From Solirubrobacter ginsenosidimutans (GTDB lineage Bacteria > Actinomycetota > Thermoleophilia > Solirubrobacterales > Solirubrobacteraceae): 64,000 bases of DNA. Both the position numbers and the translations under genes were made by a program. How positions within the stretch are numbered: the first letter of the stretch is position 1; the number at the start of each line of letters is the position of its first letter. The stretch is from NCBI RefSeq assembly GCF_027587205.1, contig NZ_JAPDOD010000027.1, positions 58,511-122,510 of the forward strand, given 5' to 3'. The notes below the pieces were generated by a model. The model saw only the letters and a list, made by a program, of their open reading frames with translations, had not been told where the DNA came from and did not search any database. Positions 25,652 to 35,260 of the stretch are shown here, one piece after another.

Positions 25652-27085
25652 ATGTCGCGGAACAGGATCTTTGCCACCGGCGTGTTCTTCCTGGCCGTCA
25701 TCCCCGTGGTGATGGTGGCCGTGATCGGCACGAATCCCGCGTCGCTGCCCGCCACGGTGCACTTCGGGCTCGTGGGCGGCGCCGCCGGGCTCACCTCGCT
25801 CGCGTCGCTGTCGCTGAGCCTCGCCGGCGCCCGGGCCCGCGACGGGCGGGCGATCCTGATGGGCACCGCGTTCTCGACGATGACCGCGCTGTTCGCGATC
25901 CACGGCCTCTCCACGCCCGGGTTCCTGATCGGCAAGAACGGCATGATCGCCCTGGCGGGCGGCCTCTCGGTCCCCGCGGGCGCCCTGCTCCTCGCACTGA
26001 CCGCCCTCCCCGCCCTGCGCCGCCCGGTCAACGTCCGCTGGCTCGTCGCGCTGCAGGTCTCGCTCTTCGTCGCGATCGTCGCGTTCGGGTTGTTCGGCAT
26101 GGCGTTCCCGCAGGACATCCCGGCGGTGCCGAAGCCCGACTCCCAGCCGTCGGATCTGCTCTTCGGCGTCGGCGGCACCGCGCTGCTGCTGCTGATCGCG
26201 CGCGCCGTGCGCACGTACCGGCTGACCCGGCGTGCCGCCGACCTCACCGTGGCGCTCGGCTGCGCATGGCTCGGCGTCACGCTCTACGCCAACCTGATCC
26301 TCGGTGGCGGGACGCTCGGCTTCTACGCCGGCCACGTGCTCGAGATCGCCGCGGTCGCGCTGGTCAGCATCCCCGCCGCGCTGGACATCAAGCGCGCGGG
26401 CGCCTCGCGCCCGCTCGTCGGTGACCTCACCGCGCCCGACCTCGTCGCCGGCGAAGAGGCCTACCTCGGCCCGCGCGTGCGCGCCCTGATGGTGCAGCTC
26501 GAGCGCCGCGACGTCTCCACCGAGGAGCACACCCGCCGCGTCGCCCTCCTCGCCGCCCGCGTCGGCGAGGAGCTCAAGCTCTCCGCGACCGCGCGCCGTC
26601 ACCTGGCCGTCGGCGGCCTGCTGCACGACATCGGCAAGCTCTCGGTCCCGCTGGAGATCCTCAACAAGCCCGGCAAGCTGACCGACGACGAGTTCGCCGC
26701 GATCAAGCGCCACCCCGGCGACGGCCGCCGGCTCTTGGAGGAGCTGGGAGGCTTCCCGGAGGCGGTCCGCGGGCTCGTCTCCGACCACCACGAGCGCCTC
26801 GACGGCAGTGGCTACCCGCGCGGGTTGACCGCCGAGCGGATGAGCGTCGAGACGCGCATTCTCGCCGTCGTGGACGTCTACGACGCGCTCGTCTCAGACC
26901 GCGTGTATCGCGCCGCGTGGAGCCCCGAGCGCGCGTTCGGCCTGCTCGACGAGGAGTCGCACGCGTACGACCAGGGCGTCGTGTCCGCGCTCAAGCGGGT
27001 CGTCGGCTGCGACGTGGGCTTCGTGGCCGACGTCTCCCCGGCGCCCGTCCAAGCACCGCGCCTGCGCGCGCCCCGCACCGCGTAA
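25652..27085 (+). CDS. Membrane HD-GYP domain protein (cyclic-di-GMP phosphodiesterase)
   Basis: This 477-residue protein has about eight membrane helices (residues 1-255) forming an unknown sensor module. A short linker and an HD-GYP domain (about 285-450) follow. The domain has HTRRVALLAARVG, GGLLHDIGKLSVP, IKRHPGDGRRLLEEL, SDHHERLDGSGYPRG and VVDVYDALVSDRVYR. The HD pair and GYP motif are intact, so hydrolysis of cyclic-di-GMP is likely. It is divergent from gntR across the DasR-type operator, suggesting that amino sugar supply could affect second-messenger levels (inference). Confidence 0.85.
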   Translation: MSRNRIFATGVFFLAVIPVVMVAVIGTNPASLPATVHFGLVGGAAGLTSLASLSLSLAGARARDGRAILMGTAFSTMTALFAIHGLSTPGFLIGKNGMIALAGGLSVPAGALLLALTALPALRRPVNVRWLVALQVSLFVAIVAFGLFGMAFPQDIPAVPKPDSQPSDLLFGVGGTALLLLIARAVRTYRLTRRAADLTVALGCAWLGVTLYANLILGGGTLGFYAGHVLEIAAVALVSIPAALDIKRAGASRPLVGDLTAPDLVAGEEAYLGPRVRALMVQLERRDVSTEEHTRRVALLAARVGEELKLSATARRHLAVGGLLHDIGKLSVPLEILNKPGKLTDDEFAAIKRHPGDGRRLLEELGGFPEAVRGLVSDHHERLDGSGYPRGLTAERMSVETRILAVVDVYDALVSDRVYRAAWSPERAFGLLDEESHAYDQGVVSALKRVVGCDVGFVADVSPAPVQAPRLRAPRTA

Positions 27086-27105
27086 GAATCTCAACGCACG
27101 GCCGG

Positions 27106-27135
27106 TTGCGACGGGTCAGCATGGGGACATAAGAT
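27106..27135 (+). promoter_or_regulatory. Candidate sigma70-type promoter for the 27174 gene
   Basis: TTGCGA (27106-27111) and TAAGAT (27130-27135) are spaced by 18 nt, 38 nt upstream of the ATG at 27174. Both boxes are reasonable matches in otherwise GC-rich sequence. There is no experimental support. Confidence 0.4.
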
Positions 27136-27173
27136 CGCCCCCGTCTACCCACGGATGGGAGTGTTGGTTCCTG

Positions 27174-27797
27174 ATGCGTCCGCAGCTCGTGCCGCTGCTC
27201 GGAGTGCTCGCGCTGGCGATCGGAGCCGCGCCGCTCGGCTTCCTGCTGCGCGAACAGCCCGCGACGCCGCGCGCGTGGGCGAAGTCCCCACCCGAAGCGC
27301 CGCTCGCCGCGCCGAAGCCACCCGCCCACTGGGACCTGCCGGCGCGCGAGTCGCTCGCGCTGCTGCGGCGGACGACGGCCGCTGAGGCGAAGCGCTCCCT
27401 CACCGCCCTGTCCTCCTGCGAGTCGCACGCGGGCCGCCGCTCGGCCAAGCGCCGCAACCGTGATTACCGCCGCTGCGCGACGCCGCCGCTCGCCCGCGTG
27501 CACGCGTTCGCCAGCGCCAACAGCCACATGCTGTCCAACCTGGCCAACGCCTCAAAGCCGGCGCGCGAGTGCCGCGGCCGCGTCCTGGCGCTCTCGGGGA
27601 TGGCCAGCACGCTCGCGTTCACGACGAACTCGACGCTGCGGGGCGGGCTCGACGCGCCGTGGGACGAGCTGCTGGACGCCTCGCGCTCGATCCGGGGCCT
27701 CGCGGCCGAGACGCTGCGCCTCGCGCGCGAGCCCGGGTGGAGCTCGACCTGCAAGCCGCAGCCGGGGGCCAGGCCCCCAGCTGCGCCTGTGCTCTAG
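27174..27797 (+). CDS. Hypothetical exported or membrane-anchored protein
   Basis: I do not recognise this 207-residue protein. An N-terminal hydrophobic helix (residues 5-25, VPLLGVLALAIGAAPLGFLL) could be a signal anchor. It is followed by a Pro-rich linker and an alpha-helical, Arg/Ser-rich domain with four to five Cys (SSCESHAG, RRCATPP, ARECRGR, SSTCKP). Codon use is typical of the neighbours. It is preceded by a candidate promoter and converges on serA, with the stop codons sharing CTAG (27794-27797). Confidence 0.6.
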   Translation: MRPQLVPLLGVLALAIGAAPLGFLLREQPATPRAWAKSPPEAPLAAPKPPAHWDLPARESLALLRRTTAAEAKRSLTALSSCESHAGRRSAKRRNRDYRRCATPPLARVHAFASANSHMLSNLANASKPARECRGRVLALSGMASTLAFTTNSTLRGGLDAPWDELLDASRSIRGLAAETLRLAREPGWSSTCKPQPGARPPAAPVL

Positions 27798-29410
27798 TCC
27801 AGGCTGAGCGAACGGCCGCTGACGAAGCCGTCGAAGCCGGCGATCTGCGTGACGACGTCGTCGGGAACGCGGACGTCGGTGGTGACCGCCATGACCGCAA
27901 GGTCGGTGCGAGCGCCGTCCTCCTGGCGCCCGACCGCCGCGGCCGAGATGTTGATGCCGTGCTCGCCGAGGCAGCCGCCGACGCGGCCGACCATTCCGGG
28001 CACGTCGGAGTAGCGGAACAGCGTCAGGTGCGGATCGTCGATCTGCAGGTTGAAGCGCTGGCCCCAGGCCTCGAGCAGGTGCGGGCGGTGCAACTGCCCG
28101 AGCGTCGTGCCCACGACGCGCACCCGGTCGTCGCCCTTGACGAGCGTGACCCGGATCAGGTCGGCGTAGTCGCGCGACTTGGTCTCGCGCCGCTCGGAGA
28201 CGGCGATGCCGCGCTCCTCGGCCAGCGTCGGGGCGTTGACGAGGTTGACCTCCTCCTCGGTGCGCCCGGCGAACAGGCCCATCAGGACGGAGAGGGTGAG
28301 GAAGCGGGTGTCGCGCTCGGCGATCCGCCCCAGGTGCTCGACCTCGACGCGTTCGACGCCCTGCTCGGCGAGCGCCGCGGCGATCCGGCCGAGGCGCAGC
28401 GCGAGCGGGACGAACGGCCCGAGCACCGCGGAGTCCTCCGCGGAGATGGCGGGGATGTTGACGGCGGTGGAGACGACCCCGCCGGTCAGGGCGGCGACGA
28501 CCTGCTCGGCCGTCTGCACGCCCGCGCGGTCCTGCGCCTCGGCGGTCGAGGCGCCGAGGTGCGGGGTGACGACCACGTTGGGGTAGCCGAAGAGCGGGTG
28601 ATCGGTGATCGGCTCCTGGGCGAAGACGTCCAGGGCGGCGCCGGCGACCTTGCCGGAATCGATCGCGTCCTTGAGGTCCTCGTCGACGACGAGCGGGCCG
28701 CGGGCGACGTTGATGATCCGCACGCCGTCCTTGGCCTTCGCGAGCGTGGCGCTGTTGATGAAGCCCTGGGTCTCAGGGGTCTTCGGCAGGTGCAGCGTGA
28801 GGAAGTCGGCGGCGGCGAGCACCTCATCGGAGGTCTCGGCCTTCTCGGCGCCGATCTCGCGGAAGCGCTCGGCGCTGACGAACGGGTCGAACGCGACGAC
28901 GCGCATGCCGAAGGCGCGGGCGCGGATCGCGACGAGCTGGCCGATGCGGCCGAACCCGAGCACGCCGAGCGTCTTGCCCTCGACCTCGGTGCCGCCGAAC
29001 TTCGAGCGCTCCCACTTGCCGCTCGTGAGGCTCGCGTGCGCCTGCGGGATGTTGCGGGCGAGCGCGAGCATCAGCGCAACGGTGTGCTCGGCGGCGGCGA
29101 CCGTGTTGGCCTCCGGCGCGTTGGCGACGATGATCCCGCGCTTGGAGGCGGCGGCGACGTCGACGTTGTCCACGCCCACGCCCGCGCGGCCGACGACCCG
29201 GAGCTTGTCGGCGCGGTCGATGACCTCGGCGTCGAGCTTCGTGGCGCTGCGGATCAGGATGCCGTGGTAGCTGCCGATGCGCTCCAGCAGGTCGGCGCGG
29301 CTCCAGTCGGTGCCCAGGTCGACGTCGAACTGCTCACGCAGCATGTCGACGCCGGTGTCGGCGATCTTCTCCGCGACCAGGACGCGGAAGGGTTCCGTCA
29401 GCGTGCTCAT
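27794..29410 (-). CDS. serA: D-3-phosphoglycerate dehydrogenase
   Basis: This 538-residue enzyme catalyses the first step of serine synthesis (3-phosphoglycerate to 3-phosphohydroxypyruvate, NAD+). It is the long actinobacterial form with substrate, nucleotide (LGFGRIGQLVAIRARAFGM), intervening ASB and C-terminal ACT domains. Catalytic segments NVARGPLVVDEDLKDAI and VVTPHLGASTAEAQDRAG are present. The ACT domain (about 455-538) suggests serine feedback control. It overlaps ilvC by 1 nt (TGATG), so serine and branched-chain genes are co-transcribed. Confidence 0.93.
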   Translation of the reverse strand: MSTLTEPFRVLVAEKIADTGVDMLREQFDVDLGTDWSRADLLERIGSYHGILIRSATKLDAEVIDRADKLRVVGRAGVGVDNVDVAAASKRGIIVANAPEANTVAAAEHTVALMLALARNIPQAHASLTSGKWERSKFGGTEVEGKTLGVLGFGRIGQLVAIRARAFGMRVVAFDPFVSAERFREIGAEKAETSDEVLAAADFLTLHLPKTPETQGFINSATLAKAKDGVRIINVARGPLVVDEDLKDAIDSGKVAGAALDVFAQEPITDHPLFGYPNVVVTPHLGASTAEAQDRAGVQTAEQVVAALTGGVVSTAVNIPAISAEDSAVLGPFVPLALRLGRIAAALAEQGVERVEVEHLGRIAERDTRFLTLSVLMGLFAGRTEEEVNLVNAPTLAEERGIAVSERRETKSRDYADLIRVTLVKGDDRVRVVGTTLGQLHRPHLLEAWGQRFNLQIDDPHLTLFRYSDVPGMVGRVGGCLGEHGINISAAAVGRQEDGARTDLAVMAVTTDVRVPDDVVTQIAGFDGFVSGRSLSLD

Positions 29411-30408
29411 CAGCCCTCTTCGAATTCCGTATCGATCCAGCTCATCATCGAGCGCAGTTCCTTGCCCTCGGTTTCGATCTGGTGACCCATCTCTTCCTTG
29501 CGCATGCGCTGGAAGTTCTCCTGGCCGGCGCGGTTCTCGGCGATCCATTCGCGGGCGAAGGTGCCGTCCTGGATCTGGCCGAGGACGTTCTTCATCGCCG
29601 CGCGCGTGTCGTCGGTGATGATCATCTTGCCGCGGGTCAGGTCGCCGTACTCGGCCGTGTTGGAGATCGAGTGGCGCATCCCGGTGATGCCCTTCTCGTA
29701 CATCAGGTCCACGATCAGCTTGAGCTCGTGGAGGCACTCGAAGTAGGCGAGCTTGGGGTCGTACCCGGCGTCGACCAGCGTGTCGTAGCCGGCCTTGACG
29801 AGCTCGGAGACGCCGCCGCAGAGCACGGCCTGCTCGCCGAACAGGTCGGTCTCGGTCTCGTCCTTGAACGTCGTCTCGATGACGCCGCCGCGGGTGCCGC
29901 CGATGCCCTTGGCGTAGGCCAGCGCCAGCTGCTGCGCGTTGCCGGTGGCGTTGGAGTCGATCGCGATCAGGCACGGGACGCCCGAGCCCTCGACGTACTG
30001 GCGGCGGACCAGGTGGCCCGGGCCCTTCGGGGCGACGAGCGCGACGTCGACCTCCGGCGGGGCCTCGACCTCGCCGTAGTGGATCGAGAACCCGTGACCG
30101 AACATCAGGAGGTTGCCGGGGGCGATCCCGTCCTTGATCGACTCCTCGTAGACGTCGTGGTGCTTCTCGTCCGGGAGGAGGACCATCACGATGTCGCCGC
30201 GGCTCGACGCGTCGGCCAGATCGGTGACCTCGAGGCCCGCCGCCTTGGCGTGCTCGACCGACTTCGAGCCTTCGCGGAGACCTACGATGACGTCTACGCC
30301 GGAGTCCTTCAGGTTCCGGGCGTGGGCGTGGCCCTGGGAGCCGTAGCCCAGGATCGCCACGGTCTTGCCCTTCAGCAGGTCCAGATCCGCGTCATCGTCG
30401 TAGAACAT
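29410..30408 (-). CDS. ilvC: Ketol-acid reductoisomerase
   Basis: This 332-residue class I KARI performs the second step of valine and isoleucine synthesis. It shows [20 protein letters not shown], the NADPH-selecting loop [23 protein letters not shown], and the Mg-binding [12 protein letters not shown] and [15 protein letters not shown]. It appears to have its own promoter: TAACAT at 30417-30422, 8 nt before the ATG. It is followed immediately by serA. The other ilv genes (ilvB, ilvN) are 13 kb away. Confidence 0.95.
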   Translation of the reverse strand: MFYDDDADLDLLKGKTVAILGYGSQGHAHARNLKDSGVDVIVGLREGSKSVEHAKAAGLEVTDLADASSRGDIVMVLLPDEKHHDVYEESIKDGIAPGNLLMFGHGFSIHYGEVEAPPEVDVALVAPKGPGHLVRRQYVEGSGVPCLIAIDSNATGNAQQLALAYAKGIGGTRGGVIETTFKDETETDLFGEQAVLCGGVSELVKAGYDTLVDAGYDPKLAYFECLHELKLIVDLMYEKGITGMRHSISNTAEYGDLTRGKMIITDDTRAAMKNVLGQIQDGTFAREWIAENRAGQENFQRMRKEEMGHQIETEGKELRSMMSWIDTEFEEG

Positions 30409-30416
30409 GGGCGGCG

Positions 30417-30422
30417 ATGTTA
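30417..30422 (-). promoter_or_regulatory. -10 box for ilvC (leaderless type)
   Basis: On the minus strand TAACAT is followed by 8 nt and the ilvC ATG. It overlaps the stop codon of the methyltransferase gene. Almost the same string (CCGCCTAACATC) precedes gatC at 59777-59782. Confidence 0.5.
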
Positions 30423-31238
30423 GGCGGTCGCGGTCGCGACCCAGGTTCGAGCGGGAATTTCCAGACGGTCGTCGGGTTGCGTGAACGGCTCGGCGATTTT
30501 CTCGAGGTCGGCCAGGACGTCGCTGCGCGTCGCGAAGTCCAGCTTCTTGTCCGCCTCGCCGACGGCTCCGCTCGTGAGCGTGACGTGCGTCCACCAGTCG
30601 TCGAAGTCGGCGAAGCGCATCACGAAGTCGATCGCGTCGACCTCGGGCTCGATGAACCCGGCCGCCTGCATCGTCTCGACGATCAGGTTCGGGTCTGCCC
30701 ACGTGAACTGCCCGGGGTCCTGGGGCGGCGGAACGAGCCCGCGCCGGCGCAACGCCTGCGTGGGCGCTGCGCTCCACAGGTTCTCGTCCGGCCCGGTCCA
30801 CGCGGCGAGGGCGAGCTTGCCGTCCTGCTTGAGGATGCGCCGCGTCTCCCTGAGTGCCGACTCGGGGTCGTCGAGCAGCATGTAGCCCCACCGGCACAGC
30901 ACGCTGTCGATGCTCGCCGCCGCCTGATCGATTGGCGTGCTCAGGTCGATCTGCCGGAAGCGGACGTTCTTGCCCTTCGCCCTTCTCTGCGCCGCCGACA
31001 GCATCTCGGGCGAGAAGTCCGAGGTGATCAGCTGCCCGCCGGGCTCGACGAGCTCCGCCGCGAGAAAGCCGGTGTCCCCGAGTCCCGCGGCCAGATCGAG
31101 GATCGTCTGCCCGGGCTGCGGCTGGATCGCCTCGACCATCGTGAGGGACACCGGCATGGTGTCCCGCGCGAACTGGTCCGCACGCGCTTCCCAGCCGACG
31201 GCGGCCTTGATCCAGCGCTCGCGGGATTCGAGGGTCAC
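30420..31238 (-). CDS. Class I SAM-dependent methyltransferase
   Basis: This 272-residue protein has motif [19 protein letters not shown] (about residues 45-62), motif [15 protein letters not shown], and post-motif [11 protein letters not shown]. It looks like a UbiE/small-molecule methyltransferase. It sits between serC and ilvC (3 nt from serC). A quinone methyltransferase role (MenG) is possible, since none was found in the men cluster, but the sequence does not show it. Confidence 0.75.
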   Translation of the reverse strand: MTLESRERWIKAAVGWEARADQFARDTMPVSLTMVEAIQPQPGQTILDLAAGLGDTGFLAAELVEPGGQLITSDFSPEMLSAAQRRAKGKNVRFRQIDLSTPIDQAAASIDSVLCRWGYMLLDDPESALRETRRILKQDGKLALAAWTGPDENLWSAAPTQALRRRGLVPPPQDPGQFTWADPNLIVETMQAAGFIEPEVDAIDFVMRFADFDDWWTHVTLTSGAVGEADKKLDFATRSDVLADLEKIAEPFTQPDDRLEIPARTWVATATA

Positions 31239-31241
31239 GGG

Positions 31242-32495
<1,254 letters not shown>

Positions 32496-32900
32496 TCAAC
32501 CGAGCGCACGCACCCAACGGCCGATCTCGACGTCGTCCTTGTAGCCGGCGGCGCGCCACAGCCCCTCGGCCTGCGTGTCGCCGCGGCCGACGAGCGCGGT
32601 GACCTTCGGCGCCCCCTGCGCCTTGAGCCGCGTCTCACCCGCCTCGACGAGCCGTCGCGCGATCCCCGCGCGCCGGTGGCCGGGTGTGACCGCGAGCCGG
32701 TACATGTTCCCGCGCCACCCGTCGAACGCGGCGATCAGCGCGCCGACGATCTCTTGATCGCTCTCATAGACCAGGAGCGCACCGTCATCGAGCCGCTCGA
32801 TCGCCTCGAGCGTGTCTTCGGTCTCAGCGTGCCCCGAGCGTGCTTCTCCCCAAAGCGCTAGGACGGCCGGAAAGTCGTGGGACGTGGCGTTTCGTATCAC
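32496..32900 (-). CDS. GNAT family N-acetyltransferase
   Basis: This 134-residue single GNAT domain has IRNATSHDFPAVLALWGEA at the N-terminus, acetyl-CoA motif A MYRLAVTPGHRRAGIARRLVE and motif B GLWRAAGYKDD. The acceptor is unknown. The frame stays open to an ATG at 32996, but that extension is the mirror image of the divergent gene's start caused by a palindrome. The GTG at 32900 (AAGGA just upstream) is therefore more credible. Confidence 0.8.
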   Translation of the reverse strand: MIRNATSHDFPAVLALWGEARSGHAETEDTLEAIERLDDGALLVYESDQEIVGALIAAFDGWRGNMYRLAVTPGHRRAGIARRLVEAGETRLKAQGAPKVTALVGRGDTQAEGLWRAAGYKDDVEIGRWVRALG

Positions 32901-32929
32901 TTCCTTGACGGTATTGGCACGAATCTGTC

Positions 32930-33859
32930 TTGAGCCGTGAGGGGGTGTTCCGTTTTGGTTCAGAGGGGGTGAACCAAAACGAACTACCCCCTCCATGGAT
33001 CATCGCCGCGCGCCAGCACGGCGTGATCAGAGCGCGCCAACTCGGGCTGAGCAAGGCCGGAATCGCGGAGTGGGTTCGAACCGGCCGCGTCCACCCCCTT
33101 TACCGGGGTGTTTACGCCTACGGCCACAGCGCTCTTTCCCAGAAGGGCGAGTGGATGGCGGCGATTCTCGCCGCCGGTGACGGAGCCGCGCTGACCGGGA
33201 TGGGCGGCGCCGCCCTCATGCGCGTCAATCGGTACGCAGCGAGACGGATCGACGTGCTCGTTCCGAAGCCGCGCAAGTCCCAGCCGGGCTTCGTCGCGCA
33301 CACCTGCCGGAACCTCGACCCCCGCGACATCGTGATCGTCGACCGGATCCCCGTCGCCACTGTCGCCCGCGTCCTCGTCGACCTGACCGACGATTACGAC
33401 GCCGAGGAGATCGCGAACGTGATCCACGAGGCGGCCCACTGGAACAAGTTCGACTTCGACGCGACCGTCGCCGCGATGGGACGGGCGAACGGGCGGCGGA
33501 ACCTCAAGGTGCTCGAGGAGGCGCTGCGAATGCATCTGCGCGGGAGTGCCGGAAGCAAGAGCCGGGTCGAGCGGCGTTTCCGGCGGTTGGTGGTCGGCGC
33601 GGGGCTGCCCGCGCCGGTGGTCAACGTCGTGATCAACGGCTTCGAGGTCGACGCCTACTGGCCCGGTCTCTGTGTCGAGGTCGACGGCTTCGGGCACCGG
33701 CGTGAGCGCTCGAAGATCGAGGACCGCATCAAGGACGCGGCACTGCGAGCGGCGGGCTACACGGTCCTGCGGTTCACCGAGGACGACGTCGACTTCCGGC
33801 CCGCGTGGGTCCTAGCGCAGCTCGCGGCGCAGCAGCTTCCCCGACGCGTTGCGGGGTAG
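32930..33859 (+). CDS. AbiEi-like/DUF559 protein (winged helix plus Vsr-like nuclease fold)
   Basis: This is a 309-residue protein from the TTG; GTG at 32945 or 32969 are possible starts. Residues 20-60 resemble the AbiEi antitoxin-like wHTH (ARQHGVIRARQLGLSKAGIAEWVRTGRVHPLYRGVYAYG). The C-terminus (about 205-300) is DUF559, related to very-short-patch endonucleases: VNVVINGFEVDAYWPGLCVEVDGFGHR and AALRAAGYTVLRFTEDDV. Such genes are abundant in Thermoleophilia, and their function is not established. The start region lies inside a long inverted repeat. The 3' end overlaps menE by 48 nt, convergent. Confidence 0.75.
   Translation: MSREGVFRFGSEGVNQNELPPPWIIAARQHGVIRARQLGLSKAGIAEWVRTGRVHPLYRGVYAYGHSALSQKGEWMAAILAAGDGAALTGMGGAALMRVNRYAARRIDVLVPKPRKSQPGFVAHTCRNLDPRDIVIVDRIPVATVARVLVDLTDDYDAEEIANVIHEAAHWNKFDFDATVAAMGRANGRRNLKVLEEALRMHLRGSAGSKSRVERRFRRLVVGAGLPAPVVNVVINGFEVDAYWPGLCVEVDGFGHRRERSKIEDRIKDAALRAAGYTVLRFTEDDVDFRPAWVLAQLAAQQLPRRVAG
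32941..32991. repeat. Long inverted repeat (hairpin) at the start of the DUF559 gene
   Basis: CGTTTTGGTTCA (32951-32962) and TGAACCAAAACG (32970-32981) form a perfect 12-bp stem with a 7-nt loop, GAGGGGG. The stem extends through GTT/AAC and GGGGGT/ACCCCC, with single unpaired bases, to about 21 bp. It is AT-richer than its surroundings and covers the alternative start codons of the DUF559 gene. It lies between two divergent genes. It could be an operator, a translation-blocking hairpin or a mobile palindromic unit. Confidence 0.75.
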
Positions 33860-35017
33860 TGAAGGGACGGGCTCGATCGTCTTCGGGATCTTGAAGCGCG
33901 CGAGGCGGGTGGCGGCGAAATCGCGGAGCTCGCCGGGCTCCAGCGGCGTTCTCAGGACGACGTGGGCGGTGACGGCCTCGCCCCACTCGGCGTCCGGGCG
34001 GCCGAAGACCCCCGCCTCCGCCACGGCCGGGTGGGCGAGCAGCGCCGCCTCGACCTCGCTCGGCATGACATTCTCGCCGCCGCTGACGATCGTGTCGACC
34101 TTGCGGCCGAGGACCCGCAGGCGGCCGCGCTCGTCGAGCTCGCCCAGGTCGCCGGTCTCGAGGCGGCCGGAGACCGTGGGGCCGTCGACGACGATCTCGC
34201 CGTCGGACGCGATCGTCACCGAAAGGCCCGCGAGCGGCTGCCCGGAGGTCTCGGTGTCCCCCACCTCCGCGACCGTGACCGCAGAGCACGCCTGCGTCAG
34301 CCCGTAGGTGGGCGCGACGGGCCAGCCCGCGTCGCGGGCGCGCGTCAGCAGCGTGGGATCGGCGGGCGCGCCGCCGAGCATCACCACGCGCAGCGAGGGC
34401 GGCGGGTCGCGGTCCAGCAGCCGCCCGAGTTGGGTCGGAACGAGCGAGGCGATCGTGATGTCCGTGCGGTCGGCCGGCCCGAGCACGGCGGTCGTGCCGT
34501 AGATCGCCGACCGCAGCAGCACCATCAGCCCGCCGACGTGGCTGAGCGGAAGCGGGCACAGCCACCGCTCGTGGCGATCATGGCCGAGGGCGACGGCACA
34601 CGCGAGCGCGTTGTGGAGGATCTGGCCGAGCGTCAGCACGACCGGCCGCGGCGTCCCGGTCGTGCCCGAGGTGTGGACGACGAGGGCGGGTGTTGAGAGG
34701 GCGGGTGGCGCGGCCCGGCGCGGCGCACGGCGCGACGGTGTCGTCGGGAGCGGGGCGTCGATCACGATCGACGCACCCGCCAGGCGCGGGGACGGTTCGC
34801 GGAGGTCGACCGGGACCGCCGCGGCACCCGCGAGCAGGCAGGCGTGCAAAGCGACCGCGAAGTCCAGGCCCGGTTCCAGCGCGATCGCGACCCGCTCGGC
34901 GCCGCGCAGCGACTCGGCCGCGGCGCTCGCCCGCGCGAACAGCTCGCCATAGGTCAGGGTTTCCTCAGAAGCCTGAACGGCAGTCCAGTTTGGATCGGCG
35001 CGCTCCAGCCAGTGCAT
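33812..35017 (-). CDS. menE: o-Succinylbenzoate-CoA ligase
   Basis: This 401-residue acyl-CoA synthetase of the ANL superfamily has the P-loop VVHTSGTTGTPRPVVLTLGQ, YGLTQACSAVTVAEVG, ETGDLGELDERGRLRVLGRKVDTIVSGGENV, and the catalytic Lys in the C-terminal NASGKLLRREL. The size suits MenE of actinobacteria. It activates o-succinylbenzoate for MenB, whose gene is divergent 240 nt away. A leaderless -10 (TAACCT, 35030 to 35025) precedes the ATG by 7 nt. The 3' end overlaps the DUF559 gene by 48 nt. Confidence 0.88.
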   Translation of the reverse strand: MHWLERADPNWTAVQASEETLTYGELFARASAAAESLRGAERVAIALEPGLDFAVALHACLLAGAAAVPVDLREPSPRLAGASIVIDAPLPTTPSRRAPRRAAPPALSTPALVVHTSGTTGTPRPVVLTLGQILHNALACAVALGHDRHERWLCPLPLSHVGGLMVLLRSAIYGTTAVLGPADRTDITIASLVPTQLGRLLDRDPPPSLRVVMLGGAPADPTLLTRARDAGWPVAPTYGLTQACSAVTVAEVGDTETSGQPLAGLSVTIASDGEIVVDGPTVSGRLETGDLGELDERGRLRVLGRKVDTIVSGGENVMPSEVEAALLAHPAVAEAGVFGRPDAEWGEAVTAHVVLRTPLEPGELRDFAATRLARFKIPKTIEPVPSLPRNASGKLLRRELR

Positions 35018-35024
35018 TCCCTGG

Positions 35025-35034
35025 AGGTTAGGAT
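35025..35034. promoter_or_regulatory. Overlapping divergent -10 boxes for menE and the 35041 ORF
   Basis: AGGTTAGGAT contains TAACCT on the minus strand (7 nt before the menE ATG at 35017) and TAGGAT on the plus strand (6 nt before the ATG at 35041). The two boxes share TA at 35029-35030. RNA polymerase binding in the two directions should be mutually exclusive. Confidence 0.5.
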
Positions 35035-35040
35035 CGCGAG

Positions 35041-35190
35041 ATGGGCGACACGCTTGGATCGGCCATCGGCGAGTTGTGGCCGTTGTGGCGCCCGCAGGAG
35101 CTCGAGCGGATCGCGGTGCTGGAGCGTGCGGTGCGCAGGCTGGGCGAGCTGACCGAGGCCGACCGGCGGGAAGCGCAGGAAGAGGCCTGA
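35041..35190 (+). CDS. Small hypothetical protein (49 aa)
   Basis: A 49-residue ORF starts [20 protein letters not shown] and ends in a charged helix ([18 protein letters not shown]). It has normal GC-rich third positions. A TAGGAT -10 box lies 6 nt before its ATG, implying a leaderless message. It is divergent from menE and upstream of menB. The function is not recognised; the amphipathic character suggests a small helical protein. Confidence 0.45.
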   Translation: MGDTLGSAIGELWPLWRPQELERIAVLERAVRRLGELTEADRREAQEEA

Positions 35191-35247
35191 ACGCGCTCGT
35201 CCGGGACCTGCGCGCCGCCCTGGAGTCGAGCGACGGTGCGCCGCCGC

Positions 35248-35253
35248 TAGGCT
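35248..35253 (+). promoter_or_regulatory. -10 box for menB (leaderless type)
   Basis: TAGGCT is followed by 7 nt and the menB GTG start. No Shine-Dalgarno sequence precedes the GTG, supporting a leaderless menB-menA-menC transcript. Confidence 0.45.
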
Positions 35254-35260
35254 CAGCGCC

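Noticed and set aside
32901..32996. N-terminal extension of the GNAT protein to ATG 32996
   Set aside because: The extension mirrors the divergent gene through the palindrome and is not part of the GNAT fold. GTG 32900 fits better.
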